DNA of 64,000 nucleotides from Levilactobacillus mulengensis (GCF_003946045.1 NZ_RHNW01000010.1:1-64000); one strand, 5' to 3'; positions 18,366-28,516 are shown, counted from the stretch's first letter. Made by a program: numbers and translations. Notes: a model not told the origin generated them from the sequence alone.

Positions 18366-19301
18366 TTGAAGAATTATGATGTGATTGTAATCGGCGCCGG
18401 CCCCGGTGGGATGACCGGAGCGCTGTACGCCTCACGAGCCAACTTATCCGTTTTAATGTTGGATCGCGGCATCTATGGGGGTCAAATGAACAACACGGCT
18501 GCCATTGAAAACTATCCTGGGTTCAAGTCCGTTCTCGGACCCGACCTGGCCAAGGACATGTACGAAGGCTCGACCCAATTTGGGGCTGAGTTTGCATACG
18601 GTAGCGTTGAAGCCATTGAAGACCATGGCGACCACAAGGTGGTTAAGACTGACGACGGTGACTACGCTGCGAAGGCAGTCATCATCGGTTCCGGTTCCGA
18701 ATACAAGAAGCTGGGCGTGCCTGGCGAGGATAAATTCGGTGGCCGGGGTGTTTCCTACTGCGCGGTCTGCGACGGGGCGTTCTTTAAGAACCGCGAAGTT
18801 GCTGTTATCGGTGGCGGGGATTCCGCTGTTGAAGAAAGCATCTACCTCTCTGGTTTAGCTTCCAAGGTCACGGTTTACGTTCGGCGTGACCAGTTGCGGG
18901 CCCAAAAGGTTATCCAGGACCGGGCATTTGCCAACGACAAGATCGAATTCGTTTGGAACACCAGCGTGACCGAAGTGTTGGGTGACGACATGAAGGTGAC
19001 CGGTGTGGCCACGAAGAACAACGTGACGGGTGAAACCGGCGAAAAGGCTGTGAGTGGGGTCTTCATTTACGTGGGGAACTTACCAATGACCGCTCCTTTC
19101 AAGGACCTGGGCATCACGGACGACGCTGGTTGGATCAAGACCGACGAACACATGCGGACGGCCGTCCCTGGTATCTTTGCTATCGGCGATGTGCGGCAAA
19201 AAGATTTGCGGCAGATCACGACGGCGGTCGGTGATGGCGGTATCGCGGGCCAAGAAGCCTTCAGTTTCATCGAAGACTTAAAGGCCGCTGCAACTAAATA
19301 A
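18366..19301 (+). CDS. trxB: Thioredoxin-disulfide reductase
   Basis: TrxB uses NADPH and FAD to reduce thioredoxin. The 311-residue protein has the FAD-binding GAGPGGMTGA near its start, the redox-active CAVC at 132-135, the NADPH-binding GGGDSAVEE and the C-terminal FAIGDVRQKDLRQITTAVGDG. The start is TTG 18366, the residue before KNYDVIVIGAG, preceded by GAAGGGA. A terminator follows. The 70-base gap after galU may hold its own promoter, but I see no convincing pair of boxes. Confidence 0.96.
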   Translation: MKNYDVIVIGAGPGGMTGALYASRANLSVLMLDRGIYGGQMNNTAAIENYPGFKSVLGPDLAKDMYEGSTQFGAEFAYGSVEAIEDHGDHKVVKTDDGDYAAKAVIIGSGSEYKKLGVPGEDKFGGRGVSYCAVCDGAFFKNREVAVIGGGDSAVEESIYLSGLASKVTVYVRRDQLRAQKVIQDRAFANDKIEFVWNTSVTEVLGDDMKVTGVATKNNVTGETGEKAVSGVFIYVGNLPMTAPFKDLGITDDAGWIKTDEHMRTAVPGIFAIGDVRQKDLRQITTAVGDGGIAGQEAFSFIEDLKAAATK

Positions 19302-19312
19302 GGTTTGAATGG

Positions 19313-19349
19313 AAACGGGAACGCCTTTGCGGGTGAGTCCCGTTTTTTA
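19313..19349 (+). terminator. trxB terminator
   Basis: AAACGGGA (19313-19320) pairs with TCCCGTTT and runs into a T-tract, 12 bases after trxB. Confidence 0.85.
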
Positions 19350-19458
19350 TTTAATCAGATTTAGTGAATTGAAACCGAAAAGAGTGGTAAGCTAACTTTA
19401 GAATATGTTGGGGACCACTCCAACGGCAATCACTAACTTGAGGGAGTTGAAGGGAACT

Positions 19459-20100
19459 ATGGGCATGAATCAATTTTTGCAAAGCTTGAGTGACTTGGAA
19501 ACGATCGACCGGGCACCGGGATACTTTAAATTTGAGCAACACTCCGTGGCCGCACACTCGTTTAAAGTGGCGGAAGTCGCGCAATTCTTAGGCGACGTGG
19601 AAGAGCAAGCTGGGCATGAGATCAACTGGCGCTTGTTGTACGAGAAGGCCTTGAATCACGATTACACCGAGCGGTTTATTGGCGACATCAAGACGCCCGT
19701 GAAGTACGCGACACCGCAGTTGCGTCAGATGCTAGCCGACGTGGAAACGTCGTTGACGGCCAACTTCATTCAAAATGAAATTCCCGAACAGTTCCAGGCC
19801 GCCTACACCCGCCGCTTAGGTGAGGGGAAGGACGACACGCTGGAAGGCCAGATTCTTTCCGTGGCCGACAAGGTGGACTTGCTGTACGAATCCTTTGGCG
19901 AAATTCAAAAGGGTAATCCGGAACCCGTCTTCACCGAAATTTACCGGGAAAGTCTGAGCACAATTTTGACATTCAATCAGATGGCCTGCGTCCAGTATTT
20001 CTTGGCCGAAGTGTTGCCAGAAATGTTGGCGGCAGACTTTAGTGACCGGCAGAAGTTGGCACAGTTGACGGATAAATTACTGGAGGATAACGCCCAATGA
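19459..20100 (+). CDS. HD domain phosphohydrolase, YfbR-like
   Basis: A 213-residue protein of the HD superfamily, metal-dependent hydrolases often acting on nucleotides. Visible metal ligands include the histidine in QHSVAAHSFKVAEVA, the HD pair in ALNHDYTERFIGDIKTP, and the aspartate in ILSVADKVDLLYES. The pattern resembles E. coli YfbR (5'-deoxynucleotidase), but the substrate cannot be told from sequence. The start is set at ATG 19459 after GAGGGAGTTGAAGGGA; ATG 19465 is equally possible and has the better spacing. Its stop overlaps the next gene by four bases. Confidence 0.78.
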   Translation: MGMNQFLQSLSDLETIDRAPGYFKFEQHSVAAHSFKVAEVAQFLGDVEEQAGHEINWRLLYEKALNHDYTERFIGDIKTPVKYATPQLRQMLADVETSLTANFIQNEIPEQFQAAYTRRLGEGKDDTLEGQILSVADKVDLLYESFGEIQKGNPEPVFTEIYRESLSTILTFNQMACVQYFLAEVLPEMLAADFSDRQKLAQLTDKLLEDNAQ

Positions 20101-20618
20101 AATTAGCAGGAGTTTGGAATCAACGACTGGACGGCGCCAGTGTGCGGCCGTTAACGCATGACGATGACGCGCTGATCTACCAATTTCAGGCCAGTCATCC
20201 GGCATACTTTGCCCACTTCCAGGACCATCCCGTGACGCGGCAGGAGGCCATTCAAGACGTGACGGACATTCCGCTGAACGCACAGCCGGAGCAGAAGGCC
20301 TACCTAGGAATTTTTCAGGATGGCGAGTTGCAGGTACTGGTCGATCTGATTATCGATTACCCACTGCCAAGTCTGGTCTGGCTAGGCATGTGGCTACCAG
20401 CTAAGACGGTCACCACGGAACAGTCCGCGGCCTTTTATGCGAGCTTGGTCGAGACGTTGAAAGCCGCGGGGGCAGTTCAGCTCCAGTTGAGTGTCTTCAT
20501 GGGCGACCGGCAAATGAAACAGTTCTGGGAAGACCGCGGGTTAGCTGCGATGCAGACGACCGCGCTCGTAAAAGGGGAACGGGTCGCCAACGTGACGATT
20601 TACCAGGATAAATTTTAA
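20097..20618 (+). CDS. GNAT-like acetyltransferase family protein
   Basis: A 173-residue protein translationally coupled (ATGA overlap) to the HD hydrolase. The C-terminal half carries the GNAT-like pattern of a strand, a helix containing YASLVETLKAAGAVQLQLSV and the final KQFWEDRGLAAMQTTALVKG. The acetyl-CoA pyrophosphate loop is poorly conserved. Substrate unknown; assignment to the fold is moderate. Confidence 0.55.
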   Translation: MKLAGVWNQRLDGASVRPLTHDDDALIYQFQASHPAYFAHFQDHPVTRQEAIQDVTDIPLNAQPEQKAYLGIFQDGELQVLVDLIIDYPLPSLVWLGMWLPAKTVTTEQSAAFYASLVETLKAAGAVQLQLSVFMGDRQMKQFWEDRGLAAMQTTALVKGERVANVTIYQDKF

Positions 20619-20632
20619 GCAGGTCGCCAAGC

Positions 20633-20661
20633 TGGCGAAAGTATGTTCGGTATGGTAAAAT
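20633..20661 (+). promoter_or_regulatory. uvrB promoter with LexA-type SOS box
   Basis: CGAAAGTATGTTCG at 20636-20649 matches the Gram-positive LexA/DinR consensus CGAACRNRYGTTYC at 12 of 14 positions. It lies inside a promoter made of TGGCGA (20633-20638), a 17-base spacer and TAAAAT (20656-20661). Control of uvrB by LexA is known in Bacillus. Confidence 0.75.
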
Positions 20662-20674
20662 ATTTTAGCGTAAT

Positions 20675-20703
20675 GAGTTTGGATTTACGTCCAGACTCTT
20701 TTT
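20675..20703 (+). terminator. Terminator-like hairpin in the uvrB leader
   Basis: GAGTTTGGA (20675-20683) pairs with TCCAGACTC (20690-20698), followed by TTTTT, only about 15 bases downstream of the probable transcription start and 140 bases before uvrB. The 3' arm CCAGACT can instead pair with AGTCTGG at 20725-20731, so the leader might switch between terminated and read-through forms. Confidence 0.55.
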
Positions 20704-20845
20704 GCGATTGCAGGCATTTCTGTCAGTCTGGCAGGGTCTGACAACGAACGAGACTGTGGCGTGGCGTCGAGGAAAGTGGGACTGGGAACAGACCAGACTT
20801 TCAGCCAGCGCAGTGAAAATAACAGTAGCAGGGAGGTTACCATTC

Positions 20846-22852
20846 ATGATCGATCGACAAACGGACCGTAAGTTTGATTTGGTGTCCAAGTATCAACCTA
20901 CCGGGGATCAGCCCGAGGCCATTAGCAAGTTGACCCAGGGAATCGAGGCTGGTGAAAAGGCCCAGATTCTGTTGGGGGCCACCGGGACCGGTAAGACGTT
21001 TACCATTTCTAACGTGATTAAAAATGTGAACAAACCGACACTGGTGTTGTCCCACAACAAAACGTTAGCGGGCCAGCTCTACGGGGAATTCAAACAGTTC
21101 TTCCCCAACAACGCGGTGGAATACTTTGTTAGTTATTATGATTATTATCAACCGGAAGCTTACGTACCCTCGAGTGATACCTATATCGAAAAGGATTCGT
21201 CCATTAATGATGAAATCGATAAACTCCGGCACTCGGCCACGAGTTCGTTATTGGAACGCAACGACGTGATTGTCGTGGCTTCCGTATCGTCTATCTTTGG
21301 GTTGGGTGATCCGACCGAGTACAAGAACCACGTGGTTTCCTTGCGGGTCGGCCAAGAGATTGAACGGGACGCCCTGTTACGTAAATTAGTGAATATTCAA
21401 TTTGAACGCAACGACTACGACTTCCAGCGGGGCCGGTTCCGGGTTCACGGGGATGTCGTTGAGATCTTCCCAGCGTCCCGGGACGAACGGGCGCTACGAA
21501 TCGAGTTCTTTGGCGATGAGATCGACCGGATTCGTGAGGTGGATGCCCTGACTGGTGAAATCGTGGGCGACCGCGAACACGTGGCCATCTTCCCGGCAAC
21601 CCACTTTATGACCAACGATGACATCATGGCGAAGGCCACGGCGGGCATCGAAGGCGAGCTCAAGGACCGAGTCGCGGAGTTGGAAAACGGTGGGAAATTG
21701 TTGGAGGCCCAACGGCTGAAGCAACGGACCACGTATGACCTCGAAATGATGCGGGAAATGGGCTACACCAGTGGGATTGAAAACTACTCACGCTGGATGG
21801 ACGGTCGTAAGGAAGGGGAGCCGCCTTACACGTTATTAGACTTCTTCCCCAAGGACTTCTTGATGGTCGTCGACGAGTCTCACGTGACCATGCCCCAAGT
21901 GCGGGGGATGTACAACGGGGACCGTGCCCGGAAGCAACAGCTGGTAGACTACGGCTTCCGGCTGCCAAGCGCGCTGGATAACCGACCACTGAAACTCAAC
22001 GAAGTGGAACAGCACATCAACCAGGTCGTTTACATGTCAGCCACGCCAGGCCCTTATGAACAAGCGCAGACCGACCACGTCGTGCAACAGATCATTCGGC
22101 CAACCGGTTTGTTGGACCCGACGATTGAGGTGCGGCCAATCATGGGGCAAATGGATGACCTGGTGGGTGAAATCAACGCGCGGGTTGAGAAGAACGAGCG
22201 GACATTTGTGACGACCTTGACTAAGAAGATGTCTGAAGACCTGACGGATTACCTGAAGGATCTGGGCATCAAGGTGGCCTATTTACACTCGGACATCAAG
22301 ACGCTGGAACGGACCGAAATCATGCGGGACCTGCGACTGGGTAAGTACGACGTGTTAGTCGGCATCAACCTGTTGCGGGAAGGCATCGATATCCCAGAAG
22401 TTTCGCTGATTGCGATTTTGGATGCCGACAAGGAAGGTTTCTTGCGTAACGAACGGTCGCTGATTCAAACGATTGGCCGGGCCGCGCGGAACTCCCACGG
22501 GCACGTTATTTTGTATGCCGATAAGGTGACGGAATCCATGCAGGCCGCGATGGATGAGACGGCTCGGCGGCGGAAAGTTCAGATTGCATATAACAAGAAG
22601 CATGGGATTACCCCAACCACCATTATTAAACCAATTCGTGACTTGATTGCGGTCACGAAGAAAAACGATAACGCTGACGAGAAGGATGACTTCGTGGCCA
22701 GCGACTTTGAAGATATGACCAAGGAAGATCAAGAAAAACTGATTGTTCGGTTGGAAGACGAGATGCGTGCCGCTGCTAAGAAGCTCGACTTTGAGCAAGC
22801 CGCATCGTTACGGGATACCATCATGGACATGAAGACTGAGATCGGTGATTAG
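20846..22852 (+). CDS. uvrB: Excinuclease ABC subunit B
   Basis: UvrB is the DNA-damage verification helicase of nucleotide excision repair, loaded by UvrA and recruiting UvrC. The 668-residue product has Walker A GATGTGKT (44-51) and the beta-hairpin region [20 protein letters not shown]. Helicase motifs [10 protein letters not shown] and QTIGRAARN are present, and a C-terminal UVR motif ends the protein. The start is ATG 20846 behind GGGAGG; a TTG 48 codons upstream in the same frame extends into the leader terminator and is rejected. uvrA follows after 20 bases. Confidence 0.97.
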   Translation: MIDRQTDRKFDLVSKYQPTGDQPEAISKLTQGIEAGEKAQILLGATGTGKTFTISNVIKNVNKPTLVLSHNKTLAGQLYGEFKQFFPNNAVEYFVSYYDYYQPEAYVPSSDTYIEKDSSINDEIDKLRHSATSSLLERNDVIVVASVSSIFGLGDPTEYKNHVVSLRVGQEIERDALLRKLVNIQFERNDYDFQRGRFRVHGDVVEIFPASRDERALRIEFFGDEIDRIREVDALTGEIVGDREHVAIFPATHFMTNDDIMAKATAGIEGELKDRVAELENGGKLLEAQRLKQRTTYDLEMMREMGYTSGIENYSRWMDGRKEGEPPYTLLDFFPKDFLMVVDESHVTMPQVRGMYNGDRARKQQLVDYGFRLPSALDNRPLKLNEVEQHINQVVYMSATPGPYEQAQTDHVVQQIIRPTGLLDPTIEVRPIMGQMDDLVGEINARVEKNERTFVTTLTKKMSEDLTDYLKDLGIKVAYLHSDIKTLERTEIMRDLRLGKYDVLVGINLLREGIDIPEVSLIAILDADKEGFLRNERSLIQTIGRAARNSHGHVILYADKVTESMQAAMDETARRRKVQIAYNKKHGITPTTIIKPIRDLIAVTKKNDNADEKDDFVASDFEDMTKEDQEKLIVRLEDEMRAAAKKLDFEQAASLRDTIMDMKTEIGD

Positions 22853-22872
22853 GTTAGTGAGGAGATTTCAAT

Positions 22873-25725
22873 TTGGCAAACGATAAAATCGTGATTCACG
22901 GGGCGCGGGCCCATAACTTAAAGGATATTGACGTGACGATTCCTAAGAATAAATTGGTCGTCATCAGTGGCCTTTCCGGTTCCGGGAAGAGTTCATTGGC
23001 GTTTGACACCCTGTACGCGGAAGGCCAACGTCGTTACGTTGAGAGTCTGTCATCGTATGCTCGGCAATTTCTGGGACAGATGGATAAACCAGACGTTGAT
23101 TCCATTGATGGGCTCAGCCCGGCCATTTCCATTGACCAAAAGACGACCTCAAAGAACCCGCGGTCGACGGTCGGGACGGTTACCGAAATCAATGACTACC
23201 TGCGCCTGCTGTGGGCTCGGGTCGGGACGCCTATCTGTCCCAACGACGGTACTAAGATTACCAGCCAGAGTGTTGAGCAGATGGTCGACCAAGTCCTGGC
23301 CTTGCCTGAACGGACGAAGATGCAAATTTTATCACCCATCGTCCGGGGTAAGAAGGGGCAGCATAAGAAGATCTTTGAAAAGATTCAACGCGAAGGCTTC
23401 GTGCGGGTGCGGGTAGATGGTGGAACCATGGACCTGTCCGAAGTCCCAGAACTGAACAAGAATCAAAACCACGATATCGCCATCGTCATCGACCGGGTCG
23501 TAGTCAAGAAGGGGATTCGTTCCCGCCTGTTTGACTCATTCGAAGCCGCTCTGCGACTAAGTGGCGGCTATGCCATTGCCGACCTGATTGATGGTGAGCC
23601 GATGATTTTCTCTGAACATTACGCCTGCCCGGTCTGTGGGTTTACGGTGGGGGAACTCGAACCCCGGCTGTTCTCCTTTAACGCACCATTTGGGGCCTGC
23701 CCAGACTGTGATGGGTTAGGGGTCAAGCTGGAGGTCGACCTGGATCTGGTCGTTCCCGACAGAACCAAGACACTGCGCGAAGGTGCCTTGGAACCCTGGA
23801 ATCCCATCAGCTCACAGTACTATCCAGCCTTGCTGGAACAGGCCTGTGACGCTTTTGGTGTGGACATGGATACCCCATTTGAAAAGCTCTCCAAGAACGA
23901 CCAAGCCCTGGTGCTCTACGGATCACAAGGTAAGGAATTCCATTTCCATTACGAAAATGATTTTGGTGGCGTGCGTGACGTGGATGTTGCATTTGAAGGG
24001 GTCATCCCGAACATCGACCGGCGTTACCACGAAACCAACAGCGACTTCACCCGTGATGTGATGCGCAAGTACATGACCGAATTAACTTGTCAGACCTGCC
24101 ACGGCTTCCGGTTGAACCGCCAAGCCTTGAGTGTCAGAATCAATCACCAACACATTGGTGAGGTCTCTGATTTACCCGTTGAAAAGGAATTGGCCTTCTT
24201 CCAAGACCTGTCCTTTGGGGAACAGGACCAAGTCATCGCGCAACCCATCCTGAAGGAAATTCGGGACCGGTTGACGTTCTTACGGAACGTGGGGTTGGAC
24301 TACCTCACGCTCAGTCGTTCGGCGCGGACCCTGTCCGGTGGGGAAGCCCAACGAATTCGGTTGGCTACACAAATCGGGTCAAACCTGTCCGGGGTGCTCT
24401 ACATCTTAGACGAACCCTCAATTGGGCTGCACCAACGAGATAACGACCGGCTGATTGCCTCCCTCAAGCAAATGCGTGATTTGGGGAATACCCTGATTGT
24501 TGTTGAGCATGATGAGGATACCATGCGCGCTGCCGATTACATCGTGGATATTGGTCCCGGTGCCGGTGAAAACGGGGGCCACGTGATGGCTGCCGGGACA
24601 CCTAAGCAGGTCATGCGCTCACGGAAATCGTTGACGGGTCAGTACTTGGCTGGCAAACAGTACATTCCGGTACCTTTGGAACGGCGCGCTGGTAATGGGA
24701 AGTCAATCGAAATTACGGGTGCGGCGGAGAACAATCTGAAGGACATCACGGTCGACTTCCCATTGGGTGAATTCGTCGTGGTGACCGGGGTGTCTGGTTC
24801 CGGGAAGTCCACGCTGGTCAACACGATTTTGAAACGGGCCCTGGCACAGAAGCTGAATCACAACTCCGAGAAGCCTGGTAAGTACAAGGGCATCGCCGGC
24901 GTTAAAAACATTGAGCGCCTGGTGGATATCGACCAGAGTCCCATTGGTCGGACACCCCGGAGTAACCCGGCAACCTATACCGGGGTCTTTGACGACGTGC
25001 GGACGCTCTTCGCGCAGACCAACGATGCCAAGCTGCGGGGCTATCAGAAGGGGCGGTTCAGTTTCAACACCAAGGGTGGTCGGTGTGAAGCCTGCCACGG
25101 TGATGGGATCTTAAAGATTGAAATGAACTTCTTGCCCGACGTCTACGTGCCTTGTGAGGTTTGTCATGGGACGCGGTACAATTCCGAAACGCTGGAAGTC
25201 GAATACAAGGGGAAGAATATCTCTGACGTCTTGAACATGACCGTCAGTGAAGCTCTCAAGTTCTTCGACGCCATTCCTAAGATTACCCGGAAGCTGCAGA
25301 CGATTCAGGACGTTGGTTTGGGTTACGTTAAATTAGGCCAACCCGCCACCACGTTGTCTGGTGGGGAAGCCCAACGGATGAAGTTAGCCTCCGAACTGCA
25401 CAAGCAGCAAAATGGGAAGAACTTCTACATCCTGGACGAACCGACGACTGGGTTGCATAGCGATGATATCAAACGCCTGTTAGTTGTGCTTCATCGCCTG
25501 GTCGACAAGGGCAACACGGTGTTGGTTATCGAACATAACCTGGACGTGATCAAGACGGCTGATCACCTGATCGACCTGGGTCCTGAAGGTGGGGAAGCCG
25601 GTGGTAACGTGGTTGCGACCGGAACGCCCGAAGAACTGGCTGAGGTCAGCGAGAGTTATACGGGTCAATACCTGAAGCCGGTGTTGGAACGGGATACTGC
25701 CCGGACTAAAGAGGATCAAGCTTAA
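22873..25725 (+). CDS. uvrA: Excinuclease ABC subunit A
   Basis: UvrA is the ATP-dependent damage-recognition subunit of nucleotide excision repair. The 950-residue protein has two ABC ATPase modules: Walker [10 protein letters not shown] near residue 35, signature [16 protein letters not shown], second Walker [10 protein letters not shown] and second [12 protein letters not shown]. Zinc-binding cysteine pairs are visible (CPVC with CPDC, and CEAC with CEVC). The start is TTG 22873 after GAGGAGATT. It shares the LexA-controlled transcript with uvrB. Confidence 0.97.
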   Translation: MANDKIVIHGARAHNLKDIDVTIPKNKLVVISGLSGSGKSSLAFDTLYAEGQRRYVESLSSYARQFLGQMDKPDVDSIDGLSPAISIDQKTTSKNPRSTVGTVTEINDYLRLLWARVGTPICPNDGTKITSQSVEQMVDQVLALPERTKMQILSPIVRGKKGQHKKIFEKIQREGFVRVRVDGGTMDLSEVPELNKNQNHDIAIVIDRVVVKKGIRSRLFDSFEAALRLSGGYAIADLIDGEPMIFSEHYACPVCGFTVGELEPRLFSFNAPFGACPDCDGLGVKLEVDLDLVVPDRTKTLREGALEPWNPISSQYYPALLEQACDAFGVDMDTPFEKLSKNDQALVLYGSQGKEFHFHYENDFGGVRDVDVAFEGVIPNIDRRYHETNSDFTRDVMRKYMTELTCQTCHGFRLNRQALSVRINHQHIGEVSDLPVEKELAFFQDLSFGEQDQVIAQPILKEIRDRLTFLRNVGLDYLTLSRSARTLSGGEAQRIRLATQIGSNLSGVLYILDEPSIGLHQRDNDRLIASLKQMRDLGNTLIVVEHDEDTMRAADYIVDIGPGAGENGGHVMAAGTPKQVMRSRKSLTGQYLAGKQYIPVPLERRAGNGKSIEITGAAENNLKDITVDFPLGEFVVVTGVSGSGKSTLVNTILKRALAQKLNHNSEKPGKYKGIAGVKNIERLVDIDQSPIGRTPRSNPATYTGVFDDVRTLFAQTNDAKLRGYQKGRFSFNTKGGRCEACHGDGILKIEMNFLPDVYVPCEVCHGTRYNSETLEVEYKGKNISDVLNMTVSEALKFFDAIPKITRKLQTIQDVGLGYVKLGQPATTLSGGEAQRMKLASELHKQQNGKNFYILDEPTTGLHSDDIKRLLVVLHRLVDKGNTVLVIEHNLDVIKTADHLIDLGPEGGEAGGNVVATGTPEELAEVSESYTGQYLKPVLERDTARTKEDQA

Positions 25726-25741
25726 CGAAATGCCAATTAGT

Positions 25742-25788
25742 AGCAGCGAGTGCCCACGTCTTTGTGCGCGGTGCTTGCTGCTTTTTTG
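25742..25788 (+). terminator. uvrBA terminator
   Basis: AGCAGCGAGTGCC pairs imperfectly with GGTGCTTGCTGCT and is followed by TTTTTT. Confidence 0.85.
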
Positions 25789-25874
25789 ATTCGGTCGGTT
25801 AGTCATCAAAATGTTACAAAATGGGGTAACGTTGACCGTTCACGGTTTGTCCGGCGTGTAGGTGCGGGTAGAAC

Positions 25875-25903
25875 TTGTCGACGGACTGAAAAACCAGTAC
25901 AAT
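25875..25903 (+). promoter_or_regulatory. Promoter of the HdeD-like gene
   Basis: TTGTCG (25875-25880), a 17-base spacer and TACAAT (25898-25903), about 50 bases before the coding start. A good housekeeping-type match. Confidence 0.7.
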
Positions 25904-25952
25904 GATTGAAAGCCGGTCGCCACTTGACCGGAATTGTGAGGAGATGCAGACT

Positions 25953-26498
25953 ATGTTTAATATGAATCGATCCCGTTGGGGTTTTGACTGGGGCGAGTTC
26001 ATTCTCGGTATTCTATTCATCGTTGCCGCGTTTGGCTTAATGCGCTCACCTAAGATCGGGCTAACCGGATTAGCCATTATTTTTGCCTTCATGGCACTAC
26101 TGAGTGGGTTGACCACGATTGCGGGTTATAAAAAATTGCATGATGCAACCGGCTTACGGGCTAACTTTGCGTTAGTTTTTGGTGTCCTGGATATTCTGAT
26201 TGCGGTGGTGTTCTTCTTTGATATGAACAGTGCCATCGTCACGTTGGGTTACTTATTTGCCCTGTGGTTTATTTTTGACTCCATTGAACGGTTGCTGGTC
26301 GCCAGTCACCTCCGGAGCTTCGGGGGCGTTTGGTTCTGGCTGTCGGTCGTGTTAGATGTCGTAACCTTAATCGTCGGCATCATGCTCTTCATTCACCCGA
26401 TTGCTGCCGCCTTGTCCCTGAACGTATTGATTGCGTTCTTCTTTGCGGTCTTTGGTGTGAACGCGATTTGGATTGCCATTGCGCGCAGTCGTTCCTAA
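25953..26498 (+). CDS. HdeD family (DUF308) membrane protein
   Basis: A 181-residue integral membrane protein with six hydrophobic segments in three pairs, the HdeD/DUF308 plan. HdeD in E. coli is linked to acid resistance, but the biochemical role is unknown and cannot be assumed here. The start is set at ATG 25953, nine bases after GTGAGGAG; an earlier in-frame ATG lies too close to that site. It has its own promoter and terminator, so it is a single-gene unit. Confidence 0.75.
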   Translation: MFNMNRSRWGFDWGEFILGILFIVAAFGLMRSPKIGLTGLAIIFAFMALLSGLTTIAGYKKLHDATGLRANFALVFGVLDILIAVVFFFDMNSAIVTLGYLFALWFIFDSIERLLVASHLRSFGGVWFWLSVVLDVVTLIVGIMLFIHPIAAALSLNVLIAFFFAVFGVNAIWIAIARSRS

Positions 26499-26507
26499 TC
26501 ATAGTGA

Positions 26508-26546
26508 AGTCGGTAAACGGAAATCGTTTGCCGGCTTTTCTTTTAC
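26508..26546 (+). terminator. Terminator of the HdeD-like gene
   Basis: AGTCGGTAAACG pairs with CGTTTGCCGGCT and is followed by TTTCTTTT. Confidence 0.85.
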
Positions 26547-26563
26547 ACTGATTGGCAAAATAG

Positions 26564-26619
26564 TTGCGCCCAATCACGGGTCGGCTATACTGAAAGAAGT
26601 TACATACCTACGGGGGTAT
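26564..26619 (+). promoter_or_regulatory. coaDR promoter with CsoR/CstR-type palindrome
   Basis: TTGCGC (26564-26569), 16 bases, TATACT (26586-26591). Immediately downstream of the expected start is ATACCTACGGGGGTAT (26604-26619), an inverted repeat with ATACC and GGTAT ends and a G/C-rich centre. Operators of the CsoR/CstR/FrmR repressor family have this form. CstR controls persulfide-handling genes, which fits the enzyme encoded here. The regulator itself is not in the window. Confidence 0.6.
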
Positions 26620-26637
26620 CACGAAAGGAGCTTGGAT

Positions 26638-28290
26638 ATGAAAATTGTGATTGTTGGGGGCGTGGCCGGTGGTATGGCTGCTGCTGCGCGATTACGTCGG
26701 TTAGATGAGACGGCAGAAATCGTGGTGCTGGAACAGGGGACCTACGTGTCGTACGCCACCTGTGGCTTACCATTTTATTTGTCCGGTGAAATCAGTGACC
26801 GGGAAGATCTGCTGGTGCAAACGCCCGCCAAGTTACGGCAACGATTCGCTATCGACGTGCGGACGAACCATCGGGTGACGGCCGTTAATCCAGCACAACA
26901 TACGGTGACCGTGGTCAGCTCGGGACAAGAGACGGTCGAAGCCTATGACCGACTGATTTTGGCGCCCGGAGCCGTGCCAGTCGTGCCCGAGTTAGCCGGG
27001 TTGACCGCCGCGAAGAATGTCTGGGTTTTGCGCAATATTCCCGATGTAGACCAAATCATGGCGCAGCTCAACGACACGGCCGCCCAGCGCGTCACGTTGG
27101 TGGGTGGCGGCTTTATTGGCCTGGAAATGGCCGAGGCCTTGCGTCAACGGGGCTTGACCGTGACCATCGTGGAACAGCACCAGCACCTCTTGCCACCGTT
27201 GGATGAAGAAATGGCAGCCGGCGTTCAGCAGGCACTCGTTGCCCATGATGTCCGGGTCATCACCGGCCACGCGGTCCAGGAGTTTCGCCACGCGGGCCGA
27301 ATATTGGTCTTGGATGACGAGACCGAACTGCAAACGGACCTGACGTTGCTGACGGTCGGTGTGCGACCGGCCACGGACTTCCTTGCCAGCAGCGGCATCA
27401 CCTTGGGCGACCACGGCGGCATCGTGGTTGACGAGTATTATCAAACCAGTGCGGCTGACGTTTATGCGGTGGGGGATGCCATTCTGGTCAAGCAACAACT
27501 GACCGGGCAAGACGCGCTCATTTCGTTAGCGTCGCCGGCCAATCGGCAGGGCCGCCAGGTAGCGGATAACGTGGCCGGCCATCCCCGGCGGAACCGCGGA
27601 AGCATCGGCACGGCCATCGTGCGGGTGTTCGATCAGACTGCGGCAATGACCGGGTTGAACGAAGCCGACCTACGCAATCAAGGCGTGCCGTTTCGGGCGG
27701 TTCACGTGCGAGAAGACAATCACGCCAGCTATTTTCCCGGTAGCCAGTCCCTCTTATTAAAGCTCCTCTTTGCCCCGGATAGCGGCGAAATTTACGGCGC
27801 ACAGGGGGTGGGGCCGGATGGGGTTGACAAGCGCATCGACGTTTTGGCCACGGCCATTAAGGGACACCTGACGGTCGCAGACCTACCGGAGTTGGAATTG
27901 TCCTATGCGCCACCGTTTGGCTCCGCCAAGGACCCCGTGAACCTGCTGGGGTACGCCGCGTTAAACGTGGTTGAGGGTTTCAGCGATAACATTCAGTGGT
28001 CTGCGCTCAAGGAAAATGAGGTGGCCGGCCGCCAGCTGATCGACGTGCGAAATCCGGATGAATTGGCGCAGGGGTATTTCCCGGACTCGCGGAACATTCC
28101 ACTCGACCAGTTGCGTGACCGGTTAGGGGAATTAGATCCGCAGCAGGCATACATTGTCAGCTGCCAGAGCGGCCACCGGAGTTACGTGGCCGAACGCATT
28201 TTGAAGCAGCAGGGGTTTGACGTGGTTAATTTGGATGGGGGCTTTTCGCTGTATCACACAGTCCGGCCAGACGAGCTCCTATACGACTAA
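26638..28290 (+). CDS. CoA-disulfide reductase fused to rhodanese domain
   Basis: A 550-residue flavoprotein of the CoADR-RHD type. The N-terminal FAD and NAD(P)H domains carry VIVGGVAGGMAAAARLR, the single redox cysteine C42 in SYATCGLPF, VTLVGGGFIGLEMAEAL and the FAD motif AVGDAI. A pyridine-nucleotide dimerisation domain follows, then a C-terminal rhodanese domain (about 465-545) with active-site C509 in CQSGHRS. Such fusions reduce CoA persulfide or polysulfide. The start is ATG 26638 behind AAAGGAG; an upstream in-frame extension covers the promoter and is rejected. The upstream palindrome supports a thiol or sulfur stress role. Confidence 0.88.
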   Translation: MKIVIVGGVAGGMAAAARLRRLDETAEIVVLEQGTYVSYATCGLPFYLSGEISDREDLLVQTPAKLRQRFAIDVRTNHRVTAVNPAQHTVTVVSSGQETVEAYDRLILAPGAVPVVPELAGLTAAKNVWVLRNIPDVDQIMAQLNDTAAQRVTLVGGGFIGLEMAEALRQRGLTVTIVEQHQHLLPPLDEEMAAGVQQALVAHDVRVITGHAVQEFRHAGRILVLDDETELQTDLTLLTVGVRPATDFLASSGITLGDHGGIVVDEYYQTSAADVYAVGDAILVKQQLTGQDALISLASPANRQGRQVADNVAGHPRRNRGSIGTAIVRVFDQTAAMTGLNEADLRNQGVPFRAVHVREDNHASYFPGSQSLLLKLLFAPDSGEIYGAQGVGPDGVDKRIDVLATAIKGHLTVADLPELELSYAPPFGSAKDPVNLLGYAALNVVEGFSDNIQWSALKENEVAGRQLIDVRNPDELAQGYFPDSRNIPLDQLRDRLGELDPQQAYIVSCQSGHRSYVAERILKQQGFDVVNLDGGFSLYHTVRPDELLYD

Positions 28291-28292
28291 CT

Positions 28293-28516
28293 GAAAATCA
28301 GACGGTGTGCTTCCGTTCCCGGCGGCGGACTCAAGGCGCCCTGCTGTGGGGTCGGTTCCAGCCGAAGGGCGGGCTTCCACCTCAACTTTGAGCCTGAGAG
28401 GCGGTCTCAAAGGTTGCCCCGTGGAACTAGGCTGGGAAAGAACCCCAGCCAAGTCCACCGACACAGCTGGGCACCTTGGCCCGCCTCTGGTCACTCACAC
28501 TGGCCGAGTCATTTTC
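28293..28516 (+). ncRNA. Structured intergenic element, copy C (divergent)
   Basis: A 224-base relative of the elements at 3144 and 13424. Ends pair through GAAAAT (28293) and ATTTTC (28511). The helix GCTGTG (28343-28348) pairs with CACAGC (28462-28467). The loop core reads AGCCGAAGGGCGGGCT (28360-28375), differing from the other copies at three positions. CTTTGAG with CTCAAAG is retained, and the last hairpin is a different sequence (GGCTGGG with CCCAGCC) that still pairs. It begins right after the coaDR stop, and the next terminator is at 28629, so it may be transcribed as the 3' part of that message. Confidence 0.45.

Noticed and set aside
20702-20845. N-terminal extension of UvrB from TTG 20702
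   Set aside because: It begins at the leader terminator, lacks a binding site, and UvrB family members start at the [10 protein letters not shown]-like region.
26473-26637. N-terminal extension of the CoA-disulfide reductase
   Set aside because: It spans a terminator, promoter and operator; the FAD motif begins directly at ATG 26638.
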